Origin: Clostridium sp. CAG:343
GTDB taxonomy: Bacteria > Bacillota > Clostridia > TANB77 > CAG-508
DNA: 14,056 nt
Direction: 5' to 3'
Assembly: GCA_000431335.1 (NCBI GenBank)
Contig: FR888066.1
Coordinates: 1 to 14,056 of the forward strand
Shown piece by piece: positions 1-9,385 of the stretch. A model generated the notes under the pieces. That model saw only the letters and a list, made by a program, of their open reading frames with translations, made no database searches and had not been told where the DNA came from. The translations under genes were made by a program, and so were the position numbers. Each line of letters starts with the position of its first letter. The first letter of the stretch is position 1.

Positions 1-3000
1 CTCCTTGTTCAGCTTCATTGTCTCCTATTGTTACTTTGGCATATTCGTTTGTTGCTTTTACATATATTCTTGCTGTTGTAGCGGTTTCTGTTGTTACTGC
101 ATAATATCCTTCTTCTGTTTCTATTGCGTCTTTTCCATCAACTTGGATTAGTTCTAAGTCTGCATTATTTGATTTGTATTTGATTGTTACAGAATATTCT
201 TTTATTCTTGTTGGGTCATTTGGATCTTTTGCTTGGATTATTACTGTTGTTTCTTCTCCTGTTATTTGTATTTGTTCTATGTGTTCTTCTGCTGTTTTTT
301 CTTCTCCATAAGTTCCTTCTACTCCTTGTTTTATTGATATTAATGCTTTTGGATTTTTTGGTTTTACTTTTAGTGCTGATTGTGTTACATTTCTATCTAT
401 AAATATTTCGTAACTTCCGTTTTTTATTGTACATTCATTGTCATCTATTTTTACACTTTCTAATCCTAAGTCTGTTACTTTTTGTATTGTTACTTTATAT
501 TCTTTTGTTTCTCCGTTTTCTGCTTTTATAGTTATTGTTATTTCTTTTGTTCCTTCATCCATTGTTATTGTTGCATTTTGTGTGTTGTTTTCTGAATAGT
601 CTCCATCTGCTATTTTTACGGTTGCATAGCTGCTTTCTGCTATTGCTGTTATATCAACATTTTCCATTGTGTCTGGTACTTTTACTAGATATGTGTTGTC
701 AGATGTTTTTAGAATATCCCCATTTTCTATTCCTTTTACATCTATTGATTTTAGTTCTGCATTATTTGATGCTCTTATTATTGTTATTTCATAGTTTCCT
801 ATTGTTCCATCTTGTCCTGTTACTTGTACTGGTACACTTGTTGTTTCTTCTGTTGTTATTATTTCTTTTGTTGATTCTTTTGGTTCTGCTATACTTCCAT
901 CTATTGAGATTTGGGCTAATTCGTCTTTTGCAACTACTTTTAGATTTACACTTTCTTGATTTCCTATTCTTATTGTTCCTTTGTTATTCCTGTCTAATTC
1001 TATTACTTTTTCTTTTGTTTCTCCATTTTCTTCATAGTTGATTGTTATTGTTGCTCCAGTTTCATTTGGTAGTTTGTCTACTATTAATGTGTAATCTTTA
1101 CTTGTTCCATCTTCTGCTTTTATTGTTATTGTGATTGTGTTTTCTAAGTCTAATGTTGTAACACTTGCTTTTTGTTCTTCTTGTGTTGGTGTTGTTCCAT
1201 TTATACTTACTGTTGCATAACTATTATTTGCTATTGCGTCTATATTTACAGATGATGTTAAGTATTTCTTTGTTATATGATATTTTCCATCTGCATCTGT
1301 TTCAAGTGTTTCTCCATCTACTTTTAAAATTGCTAATTTGCAATCATCTGATTGATTTGTAACTATTAGTGTGTATTCTTGTGTTGTTCCGTCTTGTGCT
1401 GTTACTTTTATTTTTACTTGTACTTCTTCTGTGTCTTTTGCTATTGTTGCACTGGCTGTTCCTGTAACTTCTATATTGTTTTCTATTTGGACTTTTGCTT
1501 TTTCGTCTTCTGGTATTACATATAGTTCAAATAATGTGTCATTTTTGTTTACTCGTGTTTCATATTTGTTTACAGGTACTGCATTTGCTGCTTTTCCATT
1601 GACTTTTACATTTAATAAGTTTACATTGTCTGGAAGTGCATTTATTATTAGTTTATATACTTTTGTTGTTCCATCTTCTGCTGTTACTGGTATATTTACT
1701 GTTAATGTTCTTCCTTCCATTTTTATTTCTCTGTAGGTTGCTCCTAATTCTTGTTCATTTGTGTTTATTCCTACTTTTGTTGTTAGTTCTTCTGCTATTG
1801 CTCCTATTGTTATTTTGTCTGCTTTTTTGTCTAAAGTATATTCATATGTGTCTTCTGATACACTACTTATTGTTGCTTCTTTTCCATCTACAGTTACTTT
1901 CTTTAAATTTGTATTACTATTTTCTGTGTAAATTTCTAGTGTGTATGTTGCTACTTCTCCATTTAGTGCTTTTACTAAAATTTCTACTTTTGTTGGTTCA
2001 TTTTTCCCAATTTCTACCAATCTTGTGGATATCTTAGTTTCGTATTTTTCTCCATTTACACTTACTTTTGCTTGGTCATAACCTACTGTTCCTATTACAT
2101 CTACTTCACTATATTTGTCTGAGATATTTACTTTAAAGTTGTTTGTTCCTGCTTCTCTTGTTGCTACTTTAGAAAATTCTTCGTTTCCTACTGTTACTGA
2201 TAATAGTGAATTGTCTGCTGATGGTTTTCTTATTTTCAATATATATTCTTTTGTTTTTGTGCTGTCTTCTGGATCAGTTACAGTTATTCTATATGTTGTT
2301 TCTTCTTCTGCTATTTCTAATTCTTCTGTTGATATATGAACTTTAGCTTCTGTTTCCCCAATTTTTACTAAGTCATTATCATTAATAGTGATAGCAGTTA
2401 CTGCTACTGTTTCAGCATTTTCACTTATGTATGCATTATATATATTTCCTATTGGCTCTATTTCTTGTCCATTTACTGTTAGTGAGAATATACCTTGTAT
2501 TAACTCTGTTCCTTGTTTGTCTAATGTTAATGTGTATTCTTTTTCTCTTTCGTTTTCTCCTTCTCCTGCTCTTACGTAGATTTTTACTATTGTTTGTTCT
2601 TGGGTCGTTGCTACTACTTTTGTTGTAACTTGTGTTTCTTCTCCCAATTCATTTATTTCTGCTCTTGCTTTACTATATAAAGTTTTAGCCATTATTGTGC
2701 TATAATCTGCATCTGCTGGTATTGTTGCTTTATATGATGTATTTCCTATTTTTGTTGCTTCTTTTCCATCTACTGTTATTGTTTCTAATTGTGTTAGTGC
2801 ATCTTCTTTATATATTGTTAATGTATATGTTACTTTGTCACCATTTTCTGATGTTACTTGAACTGGTATTGTTTTCTTTATAACAGTTGTCATATCAACT
2901 GTCTTTGTTGTTTCTTTTGTTTCTTCTATACTTGCATCTATACTTACTGTTGCTTTTGAATCACTTGCTACTGCATGTACCTCTGGCTTTGTTACAGTAT

Positions 3001-3384
3001 CTTTTACAATTATTTCGTATTCTGTTGAACTTATTGATGTTGCTTGTACATTGTCTATTGTTAGACTTTCTAGGCTTGCATCATTTGACAATATGTTTAT
3101 TGTTAATATGTAGTCTACTGTTTTTCCATTACTTGCTTTTACTTTAATTTTTTGTACTGTTGGATTTGTGTCTAATGGTATATCTTGTGTTAATGTTCCT
3201 CCTATTACATATGTTGTTCCTCCATCAATACTTATTTCATCTGCTGAATCTTTTGTTGTTATTTTTAAAGTTCCTGTTCCATCTAGATTTTTTTCTACAG
3301 ACACTTCATATTTGTTTTCACCTGATACTTTTGCCTCTTTATTATTTACAGTAATACTTTGTATTCTTTGCTCATCTAATGGTT
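1..3384 (-). repeat. Array of at least twelve cadherin-like beta-sandwich repeats (PF12733-type)
   Basis: Unit borders in plus coordinates, from the N-terminal side, are about 3384, 3090, 2809, 2518, 2230, 1927, 1641, 1359, 1076, 778, 484, 176 and the left edge; the twelfth is cut. Each unit starts like NAxLxSITVDGKEA, has a central AxAxxxYATVSI[DN]G strand, and ends like IxVxAEDGTxxxYTLTI. This is the pattern of the cadherin-like beta-sandwich family found in bacterial surface proteins, where it generally serves as a stalk or carbohydrate/protein-binding spacer. Units are clearly diverged from each other, and no recent tandem copy was noticed among them. The ninth unit (about 776-1076) departs most at its start (ATITINYEENGE). 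The family assignment comes from motif reading, so an alternative Ig-like family is possible. Confidence 0.78.
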
Positions 3385-6300
3385 GTACTACTCTTAGTGC
3401 TGTTGCTTTTACTCCTGTTGCTTTATCTGTAGCTGTTATTGTAGCTGTTCCCATGTCTTGAGATGCTAATACACCATTATCTACTGTTACTACATCTGTA
3501 TTACTTGATTTCCAATCATAATCTGTTAGTGCTCTTTCATTATGGTTAAATACATTGAATATATTAGCTACTATTTTTACTGTTTCTTGTTCTGGTTGTT
3601 TCATAGTTCTTGCATCTGGTACAATTTCAAAATTTCTGTCTCCTACTAATGTAAAGTCATAACTTTCATCATAAGTGCTGTTTCCTAATTGACCATATTC
3701 ATTTGCTCCTGCTCCATATACAAATCCTTCTGTATCTATTACATAATTATCTTTATAGCCTGCTCCTACTGTCAAATATGTTTTTTCTTCTGCTATTCGT
3801 ATTTTTTGTAATATTACACTTGCACTTGTTCCGCCTATTCCAGCTTGGCCTTTGCTATTATCCCCATATGTATAGCTTGCACCATATTTATCTAGTAATA
3901 CTACACTTTCGTTTTTACCTGATATGTCTACCATTCCTGAGTTTATTACTGTTGTTTTTTGGGCATTAGCTTGTTTTGCATATTTTGTTGTTCTTTCTAC
4001 ACTTCCATCTGTTTTTAACACTACTATTCCAGTTTGCAAACATTGTACTTTTACAGCATTTTCAACTGTTTGAACTTTTATCGGTTGCGATACATATGTA
4101 TTTAATGCTGGCAATATTTTTTGTCCAAATTCATCATAATTATATTTAAATTCTTCGATTTGTTCTTTGCTATTGTCTCCAAATACATATACATCTCCTG
4201 TTGAATCTATTATTGCACTTAGATTTCCACCTGCTGCTACTTTAACCACTTGGTTATCTAGTCCTGTTATTTTTTCTGGTATACTTACTGTTTCTGTTGT
4301 TCTATTTCCTAGTTGTCCCTTACTGTTTAATCCCCATGTATATACATTTCCTAATTTATCTATTGCTATTGCATGATTATCTCCTGCTGCAACTGATACT
4401 ATATTTGTTAGGTTTTGTACTTGTACTGGTTTTTTAGCTGATACCCTATTTCCTTGGCCTAGTTGTCCATATGTGTTATCTCCCCATGCCCATACTGTTC
4501 CATCTTCTCTTAATGCTATTGTGAATTTCTTTCCTGCTTCGATTTGTTTGTATGTGGCTAGTATGTTTGTTTGACTTGGCACATTTATTGGTGCTAATTT
4601 GTCATTTCCTAATTGTCCATCTGAGTTATATCCAAATCCCCATATACTTCCATCTGCTTTTAATACTGCTGCATATCCATCTCCTCCTGCTATTTTTGAA
4701 GCATATTTTGAATCTGATTCTATTACTCTTACTATTACTATGTTTTCTTTTCCTGTTGCAACTTCTTTTACTTTTATCCAAGTTGTTCCTACTTTTACTC
4801 CTGTTACTAAACCATTTTCTCCTACTGTCGCTATATCCTCATTTAGTGATTCATATTGGAAATCGCTATCTTCTTCGTTGTCTTCTTTAAATACATTAAA
4901 GCTGTATTTTGGAGTTATTTGTATTTGTTTTGCTCCATTTACATTAACAGTTATTTCTGGCTCTTCTGCATATGATGAGTCATTTCCTATTTTTACTGGT
5001 ACTCTGCTGTTTGTTTTTGTTTTTACTGATGCTGTTCCATGATAGTAGTCTCCCCATCCATATACATTTCCATCATATTTTATTGCTACATTGTATGTAT
5101 TTCCAGATGATATTGACATCATGTCTTGTACTTTTGTTATTTCCGTGAATAACAATTTATCATCTTTTGTTCCTATTCCTAGTTGTCCATTACTGTTTGA
5201 ACCTGTAGAGTATAATACTCTATTTGCTCCTAATACTACTGTGTGGTTTCTTCCTGCTGATATTTCCATGATGTTTGTCATATTTGTTTTGGTTGGTATT
5301 GTTACATTTGTTTTTGTTCCTAATCCTAATTGTCCATTTTCATTATATCCAAATGTATATACTTCTCCATTTGTTGTTAGTAATACACTGTGGTTATCTC
5401 CTGCTGATATTTTTCCTACTGTTGCTGGTACTTCTATTTGTGTAAAGATATTTGTTTTTCCTTCTGTTTTTCCAGTTTGTCCATAACTATTTAGACCACT
5501 TGTTAGAACTTTACCTTTTGTTGTTAATAACATTGTGTGATTTTTTCCTATTGATATGTCTAATATGTTATTTACATAGTTTAGTAATGTTGGTGTTTTT
5601 ACTTCTTTGTATGTTCCTACTCCCAATTCCCCATTTGAGTTTAGTCCCCATACATATACATATCCGTCTTTTGTTAATATCATGCTTTGGTCATTGTTTG
5701 CTGCTATTTTCTTTACATTACTTATTCCTAAACGTGATGGTATAGTTTTTAGTTTTGTTCCTAATGCATTATTTGAATTTACTCCCCATACCCATACATT
5801 ACCTTCTGTGTCTAATGCTAAGTTATGTGTGTTTCCTACTGCTATTTGTGTTATTTTTATGTTGCTTGGGAATGATACTTGGATAGGTCTATCACTACTT
5901 ATTGATGTTCCATTTCCTAATTCATAACTTGAATTTAGTCCATATGCCCATACTGTTCCATTTGCTTTTAATACTACTGTGTGTGACATACATGTTAATG
6001 CCATTGGTTCTATTTCTACACCTTCTGGTAATACTGTTACATTTGCTATACTTGTTGCTCCTGTATCAGCTTTTGTTACTATTGCTGTAGTTTTTCCTTC
6101 TTTTTGTCCTGTTACAAGTCCTGTGTTTGAAATACTTGCTATATTGCTGTTTCCAATGTTGTAGTTTATTGTTCCTGTTTCTTGTATTTCTTTTAATACA
6201 TTAAATGTTTTGTTTGTTACTGTTATTTGATGTGTTTCTCCTAGGTGTAATATAATGTCATATTCGTCTAATCCCGCTTCTTCTGCTCCTACTAATACTG

Positions 6301-9300
6301 GTTCTACAGATGTATTATATAAACTGTTTCCTAGGTTTCCATATGTTCCTAATCCCCACATGTATACAAATCCTTGGATATCTATAATGCCTCCATTATC
6401 TGTTCCAATATCTCCTGAAATAGATGTGTTTACATTTTCTAATTTAGTTGGATATATTTGGTTTTTTGTTGCAGTTGTTCCTAATTTATTGTTGTTGTTG
6501 CTTCCCCATGTATATGTGTCTCCATTTTTCATTATTGCCATTGAACTTCCTGATCCTGCTTTTAGTTCTTTGATGTCTGTTAGATTACTTTTTTCTGTTT
6601 TTATCACTGTAGGTGAGTTTTTGCTTGCTGTTGTTCCATCTCCTAATTGACCATTTGAATTTGCTCCTATGCTATATCCTGTTCCTTCTTTTGTTAGGAA
6701 TAGTGCATGATTTGTACCTTCTGATACTCTTAGGATATTATCTATTTCTAGTTTTTCTCCTTCTAATGTATACACTTTTCCTGTTTGTGTTACCACATAG
6801 CTTGGTGAGATGTCTATAGCATTATTTATTGTTGTTAATTTTGTTGCTGTTGATTTGTATGTATTTCCCCAAACCCATACATTTCCATTTTCATCTAATG
6901 CTATTGTTTTGTTTGTTCCTGCTGATATTTTTACTATTTTTTCTAGTGGTTTTCCGTCTTGTTTTATTACTTGAACTGGTGTATTTCTACTTGAAGATGT
7001 TCCATCTCCTAATTGACCATATCCATTATATCCAAAGCTCCATACTGTTCCATCATCTTTTACTACTACTGTGTTATAGCTTCCTACTGATATATCTATT
7101 GCGTTTTCTATATCCATTACTTTTGCTGGCATTGCTTTATTTATATTGTCTCCTGTTCCTAATTGTCCATATGAGTTACTTCCCCATGTCCATACAGTTC
7201 CATCTGTTTTTAATGCTGCTGTATGTGTAGCTCCTATTTCTAATTTTGGTACTGTTACTTTTCCTACTGGTACTACCTGTACAAATATTGTTGTTGATTT
7301 ATGTGTTATTGTGTGTGTTGCTATTATTTCTACTGTTCCCATTTTATTTGCATGGATTGTTCCATCTTGGTCTACTATTGCTATTTCATTATTTAGTGTT
7401 TCGTAGGTGATGTTGTTTTGGTCTACTAGGTCATTTATTAAGTTGAACTTATTGTCTAGTGTTGCTGTTACTTGTTTGTCTTTTCCTTCTTCTATTGATA
7501 TTCTGTTTTCACTTACATGTACATATGTGTCTCCTATTACTGTATATTCATTTGTTGATACATTTGAACCTATTCCTAATTGTCCATTTCCGTTGTATCC
7601 TGTTGTATATACAAATCCTGTGATGTTGTTTTGGTCTACTACGTCATTTATTAAGTTAAATTTGTTGTCTAGTGTTGCTGTTACTTGTTTGTCTTTTCCT
7701 TCTTCTAGTATTATTTTGTTTTCACTTACATGTACATATGTGTCTCCTATTACTGTGTATTCATTTGTTGATACATTTGATCCTATTCCTAATTGTCCAT
7801 TTCCGTTGTATCCTGTTGTATATACAAATCCACTTCTGTCTGATGCTATACTATGGTTTGTGTTTGTGTCTATATTTTTTACTTGGTCCATATTTTTTGC
7901 TTTTTTTGCTATTGTTATATTACTTGTGCTTTCTCCTTCTCCTAATTGTCCATAGCCATTATATCCTGAAATATAGATTTCTCCTGTACTTGATAGCATT
8001 TGTAAAGTGTTTTCTCCTGCTTGTATTTCTACAATATTTTCTAGGTCTTGATATGATGTTCCTTCTGTATCTTGTGTTTTTACTGTTGTTGGTGTTCCTA
8101 CATTTGTTGTGTTTCCTTGTGATAATTGTCCATATCTGTTATATCCCCATACCCATACTTTTCCTTTTGAATCTAGTGCTGCATAGTGGTTTTCTCCTGA
8201 TGTTACTTCTACTATATTTTTTAATCCGTCTATTTTTGATGGGTTATCTGATAAGTTCCATACACTTCCATCTTCTGCTAATATTAGTTTTTCGTTTAGA
8301 CTTATTGCTTTTCCATAGAAATTGATTTTTGTTGGAGTTTTATTATATTTATATCCCCATATATAAATTTCTCCTTGTTTATTTATTGCCATACTTACAT
8401 CTTTATAGCAATATACTTTTTCAATTTCTTCTAAGCTTTCTATTCTTGTTGGTATTTCTTTTGTTGATGTTGAATCATCTCCTAATTGTCCATAGCCATT
8501 GTATCCCCATGAATATACATGACCTTCGCTGTCTAATGCTAGGTTATGATTATATCCTACAGCTATGTCTTTTATGTTGTTTAAGTCTATTTCTTTTTCT
8601 GTTGTTGTTGTTTGTGTTGTTCCTTCTGGTGTTTCTATTTCTTTTGTTTCTTTGTATTTTCCTTTTTCTATTTGTATTGGTTCTGTTGTATTTATTGCAC
8701 TTGTGTTATTTCCCCAACTCCAGATTGTTCCATCTTGTTTTAGTGCTAGTGAATGTGAACTTCCTACTTGAACCTTTTCTTCTACTTTTTTGTTTTCTCC
8801 TATTACGTTTATTACTACTCTTGTTTCTTCTTCTGTTCCTTTTGCTGTTACTGTTATATATGCTTTTCCTAATCCTGTTGCTGTAACTTTTCCTGTTGCC
8901 TCATCTATTTTTGCTATTGTTTCATCTGATGTTTTGTATGTAAATCCTGCATTTTCTGTTTCTTCAAATAATATGTTGAAGCCATATACAGTTTTTGGAT
9001 TTATTTGATAGTTTGGATTTGATAGTTTTAGTGTTACTTCTCTTTCTTCTAATTTTATATGTGGTGTTGATATACATGTTATCTGATTTTTAGAATTTGT
9101 TGTTCCATCTCCTATATTTCCATATCCATTATATCCTACTCCCCATACTGTTCCATCGCTTTTTGCTAATTCTGCACTGTATCTTCCTCCTGATACTATC
9201 ATTGCATCTGTGAAGTCATTTCCGTCTTTTTCTTTCATATATACAGGTGTTTCTTTTGTTGTTCCTGTTTTTGTTGATGCTAGTTGTGAGTAGTTGTCTA

Positions 9301-9385
9301 ATCCCCATGCAACTACTTTTTCTTCTGATGTTATGGCATATCCTGTATAATATCCAACTGATATTGATGTTATATCTTTTAACAT
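1..9385 (-). CDS. Giant RCC1-repeat / Big_2 / cadherin-like surface protein, C-terminal-side segment (3' end outside window)
   Basis: This open frame of 3,128 codons runs from the second frameshift to the left edge without a stop; the last full codon is at 2-4. It is in the same phase as the segment at 11054-14056. It encodes the last two blades of propeller 4, Big_2 at 8790-9080, then four further propeller + Big_2 modules down to about 3385. At least twelve cadherin-like beta-sandwich repeats fill 1-3384. The ATG at 9383-9385 overlaps the previous stop (ATGTTAA), but the frame is also open upstream of it, so it is the point where the frames cross and not a gene start. No signal peptide, membrane segment, LPXTG or SLH motif is visible; any anchor must lie beyond the left edge. 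Cysteine is rare and catalytic motifs are absent, so the role is probably structural or adhesive. A 213-bp in-frame duplication lies at 7408-7833. Confidence 0.92.
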   Translation of the reverse strand, partial: MLKDITSISVGYYTGYAITSEEKVVAWGLDNYSQLASTKTGTTKETPVYMKEKDGNDFTDAMIVSGGRYSAELAKSDGTVWGVGYNGYGNIGDGTTNSKNQITCISTPHIKLEEREVTLKLSNPNYQINPKTVYGFNILFEETENAGFTYKTSDETIAKIDEATGKVTATGLGKAYITVTAKGTEEETRVVINVIGENKKVEEKVQVGSSHSLALKQDGTIWSWGNNTSAINTTEPIQIEKGKYKETKEIETPEGTTQTTTTEKEIDLNNIKDIAVGYNHNLALDSEGHVYSWGYNGYGQLGDDSTSTKEIPTRIESLEEIEKVYCYKDVSMAINKQGEIYIWGYKYNKTPTKINFYGKAISLNEKLILAEDGSVWNLSDNPSKIDGLKNIVEVTSGENHYAALDSKGKVWVWGYNRYGQLSQGNTTNVGTPTTVKTQDTEGTSYQDLENIVEIQAGENTLQMLSSTGEIYISGYNGYGQLGEGESTSNITIAKKAKNMDQVKNIDTNTNHSIASDRSGFVYTTGYNGNGQLGIGSNVSTNEYTVIGDTYVHVSENKIILEEGKDKQVTATLDNKFNLINDVVDQNNITGFVYTTGYNGNGQLGIGSNVSTNEYTVIGDTYVHVSENRISIEEGKDKQVTATLDNKFNLINDLVDQNNITYETLNNEIAIVDQDGTIHANKMGTVEIIATHTITHKSTTIFVQVVPVGKVTVPKLEIGATHTAALKTDGTVWTWGSNSYGQLGTGDNINKAMPAKVMDIENAIDISVGSYNTVVVKDDGTVWSFGYNGYGQLGDGTSSSRNTPVQVIKQDGKPLEKIVKISAGTNKTIALDENGNVWVWGNTYKSTATKLTTINNAIDISPSYVVTQTGKVYTLEGEKLEIDNILRVSEGTNHALFLTKEGTGYSIGANSNGQLGDGTTASKNSPTVIKTEKSNLTDIKELKAGSGSSMAIMKNGDTYTWGSNNNNKLGTTATKNQIYPTKLENVNTSISGDIGTDNGGIIDIQGFVYMWGLGTYGNLGNSLYNTSVEPVLVGAEEAGLDEYDIILHLGETHQITVTNKTFNVLKEIQETGTINYNIGNSNIASISNTGLVTGQKEGKTTAIVTKADTGATSIANVTVLPEGVEIEPMALTCMSHTVVLKANGTVWAYGLNSSYELGNGTSISSDRPIQVSFPSNIKITQIAVGNTHNLALDTEGNVWVWGVNSNNALGTKLKTIPSRLGISNVKKIAANNDQSMILTKDGYVYVWGLNSNGELGVGTYKEVKTPTLLNYVNNILDISIGKNHTMLLTTKGKVLTSGLNSYGQTGKTEGKTNIFTQIEVPATVGKISAGDNHSVLLTTNGEVYTFGYNENGQLGLGTKTNVTIPTKTNMTNIMEISAGRNHTVVLGANRVLYSTGSNSNGQLGIGTKDDKLLFTEITKVQDMMSISSGNTYNVAIKYDGNVYGWGDYYHGTASVKTKTNSRVPVKIGNDSSYAEEPEITVNVNGAKQIQITPKYSFNVFKEDNEEDSDFQYESLNEDIATVGENGLVTGVKVGTTWIKVKEVATGKENIVIVRVIESDSKYASKIAGGDGYAAVLKADGSIWGFGYNSDGQLGNDKLAPINVPSQTNILATYKQIEAGKKFTIALREDGTVWAWGDNTYGQLGQGNRVSAKKPVQVQNLTNIVSVAAGDNHAIAIDKLGNVYTWGLNSKGQLGNRTTETVSIPEKITGLDNQVVKVAAGGNLSAIIDSTGDVYVFGDNSKEQIEEFKYNYDEFGQKILPALNTYVSQPIKVQTVENAVKVQCLQTGIVVLKTDGSVERTTKYAKQANAQKTTVINSGMVDISGKNESVVLLDKYGASYTYGDNSKGQAGIGGTSASVILQKIRIAEEKTYLTVGAGYKDNYVIDTEGFVYGAGANEYGQLGNSTYDESYDFTLVGDRNFEIVPDARTMKQPEQETVKIVANIFNVFNHNERALTDYDWKSSNTDVVTVDNGVLASQDMGTATITATDKATGVKATALRVVQPLDEQRIQSITVNNKEAKVSGENKYEVSVEKNLDGTGTLKITTKDSADEISIDGGTTYVIGGTLTQDIPLDTNPTVQKIKVKASNGKTVDYILTINILSNDASLESLTIDNVQATSISSTEYEIIVKDTVTKPEVHAVASDSKATVSIDASIEETKETTKTVDMTTVIKKTIPVQVTSENGDKVTYTLTIYKEDALTQLETITVDGKEATKIGNTSYKATIPADADYSTIMAKTLYSKARAEINELGEETQVTTKVVATTQEQTIVKIYVRAGEGENEREKEYTLTLDKQGTELIQGIFSLTVNGQEIEPIGNIYNAYISENAETVAVTAITINDNDLVKIGETEAKVHISTEELEIAEEETTYRITVTDPEDSTKTKEYILKIRKPSADNSLLSVTVGNEEFSKVATREAGTNNFKVNISDKYSEVDVIGTVGYDQAKVSVNGEKYETKISTRLVEIGKNEPTKVEILVKALNGEVATYTLEIYTENSNTNLKKVTVDGKEATISSVSEDTYEYTLDKKADKITIGAIAEELTTKVGINTNEQELGATYREIKMEGRTLTVNIPVTAEDGTTKVYKLIINALPDNVNLLNVKVNGKAANAVPVNKYETRVNKNDTLFELYVIPEDEKAKVQIENNIEVTGTASATIAKDTEEVQVKIKVTAQDGTTQEYTLIVTNQSDDCKLAILKVDGETLETDADGKYHITKKYLTSSVNIDAIANNSYATVSINGTTPTQEEQKASVTTLDLENTITITIKAEDGTSKDYTLIVDKLPNETGATITINYEENGETKEKVIELDRNNKGTIRIGNQESVNLKVVAKDELAQISIDGSIAEPKESTKEIITTEETTSVPVQVTGQDGTIGNYEITIIRASNNAELKSIDVKGIENGDILKTSDNTYLVKVPDTMENVDITAIAESSYATVKIADGDYSENNTQNATITMDEGTKEITITIKAENGETKEYKVTIQKVTDLGLESVKIDDNECTIKNGSYEIFIDRNVTQSALKVKPKNPKALISIKQGVEGTYGEEKTAEEHIEQIQITGEETTVIIQAKDPNDPTRIKEYSVTIKYKSNNADLELIQVDGKDAIETEEGYYAVTTETATTARIYVKATNEYAKVTIGDNEAEQG
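3385..4711 (-). repeat. Module 8: last RCC1 propeller + Big_2 domain
   Basis: Blades at about 3653-4711 are GFGYNSDGQLG, AWGDNTYGQLG, TWGLNSKGQLG, VFGDNSKEQIE, a degenerate fifth (GSVERTTKYAKQ, about 3963-4010), TYGDNSKGQAG and GAGANEYGQLG. An insertion of about 25 residues rich in Tyr/Glu/Lys (about 4082-4160) follows the fourth signature. The final Big_2 domain at about 3385-3652 has NIFNVFNHNER, NTDVVTVDNGVL and GTATITATD. After it the RCC1 architecture stops and the cadherin-like array begins. Confidence 0.86.
4712..6020 (-). repeat. Module 7: seven-blade RCC1 propeller + Big_2 domain
   Basis: Blades at about 4996-6020 read AYGLNSSYELG, VWGVNSNNALG, VWGLNSNGELG, TSGLNSYGQTG, TFGYNENGQLG, STGSNSNGQLG and a short GWGDYYHGTA. 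The loop residues differ more from the GYNGYGQLG consensus than those of modules 1-4. The Big_2 domain at about 4712-4995 has YSFNVFKEDNE, YESLNEDIATVGENGLVTG and GTTWIKV. Confidence 0.87.
6021..7259 (-). repeat. Module 6: seven-blade RCC1 propeller with two degenerate blades + Big_2 domain
   Basis: The propeller at about 6301-7259 has TWGSNSYGQLG, SFGYNGYGQLG, SIGANSNGQLG, TWGSNNNNKLG and MWGLGTYGNLG. Blades 3 (VWGNTYKSTATKL) and 4 (KVYTLEGEKLEIDN, about 6740-6790) are shortened and lack the glycine/asparagine loop, as in module 5. The Big_2 domain at about 6021-6300 shows KTFNVLKEIQE, SNIASISNTGLVTGQKEG and TTAIV. No internal duplication was seen. Confidence 0.86.
7260..8789 (-). repeat. 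Module 5: seven-blade RCC1 propeller with two degenerate blades + Big_2 domain
   Basis: The propeller spans about 7546-8789. The clear signatures are SWGYNGYGQLG, VWGYNRYGQLS, ISGYNGYGQLG and TTGYNGNGQLG. Blade 1 (SWGNNTSAINTTEP) is shortened. Blades 3 (IWGYKYNKTP, about 8321-8361) and 4 (VWNLSDNPSK, about 8236-8265) have lost the GxNxxGQLG loop. The Big_2 domain at about 7260-7545 contains NKFNLINDLVD, YETLNNEIAIVDQDG and GTVEIIAT. A 213-bp duplication at the propeller/Big_2 border repeats blade 7 and the first half of the Ig domain. Confidence 0.86.
7408..7833 (-). repeat. 213-bp in-frame tandem duplication (blade 7 + half of a Big_2 domain)
   Basis: Units 7408-7620 and 7621-7833 differ at about ten positions (roughly 95% identity). 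The period is exactly 71 codons, so the frame is kept. The repeated peptide runs from GFVYTTGYNGNGQLG through DNKFNLINDxVDQNNIT. The N-terminal copy is therefore a Big_2 domain cut after its FN strand and fused directly back into a blade. Confidence 0.95.
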
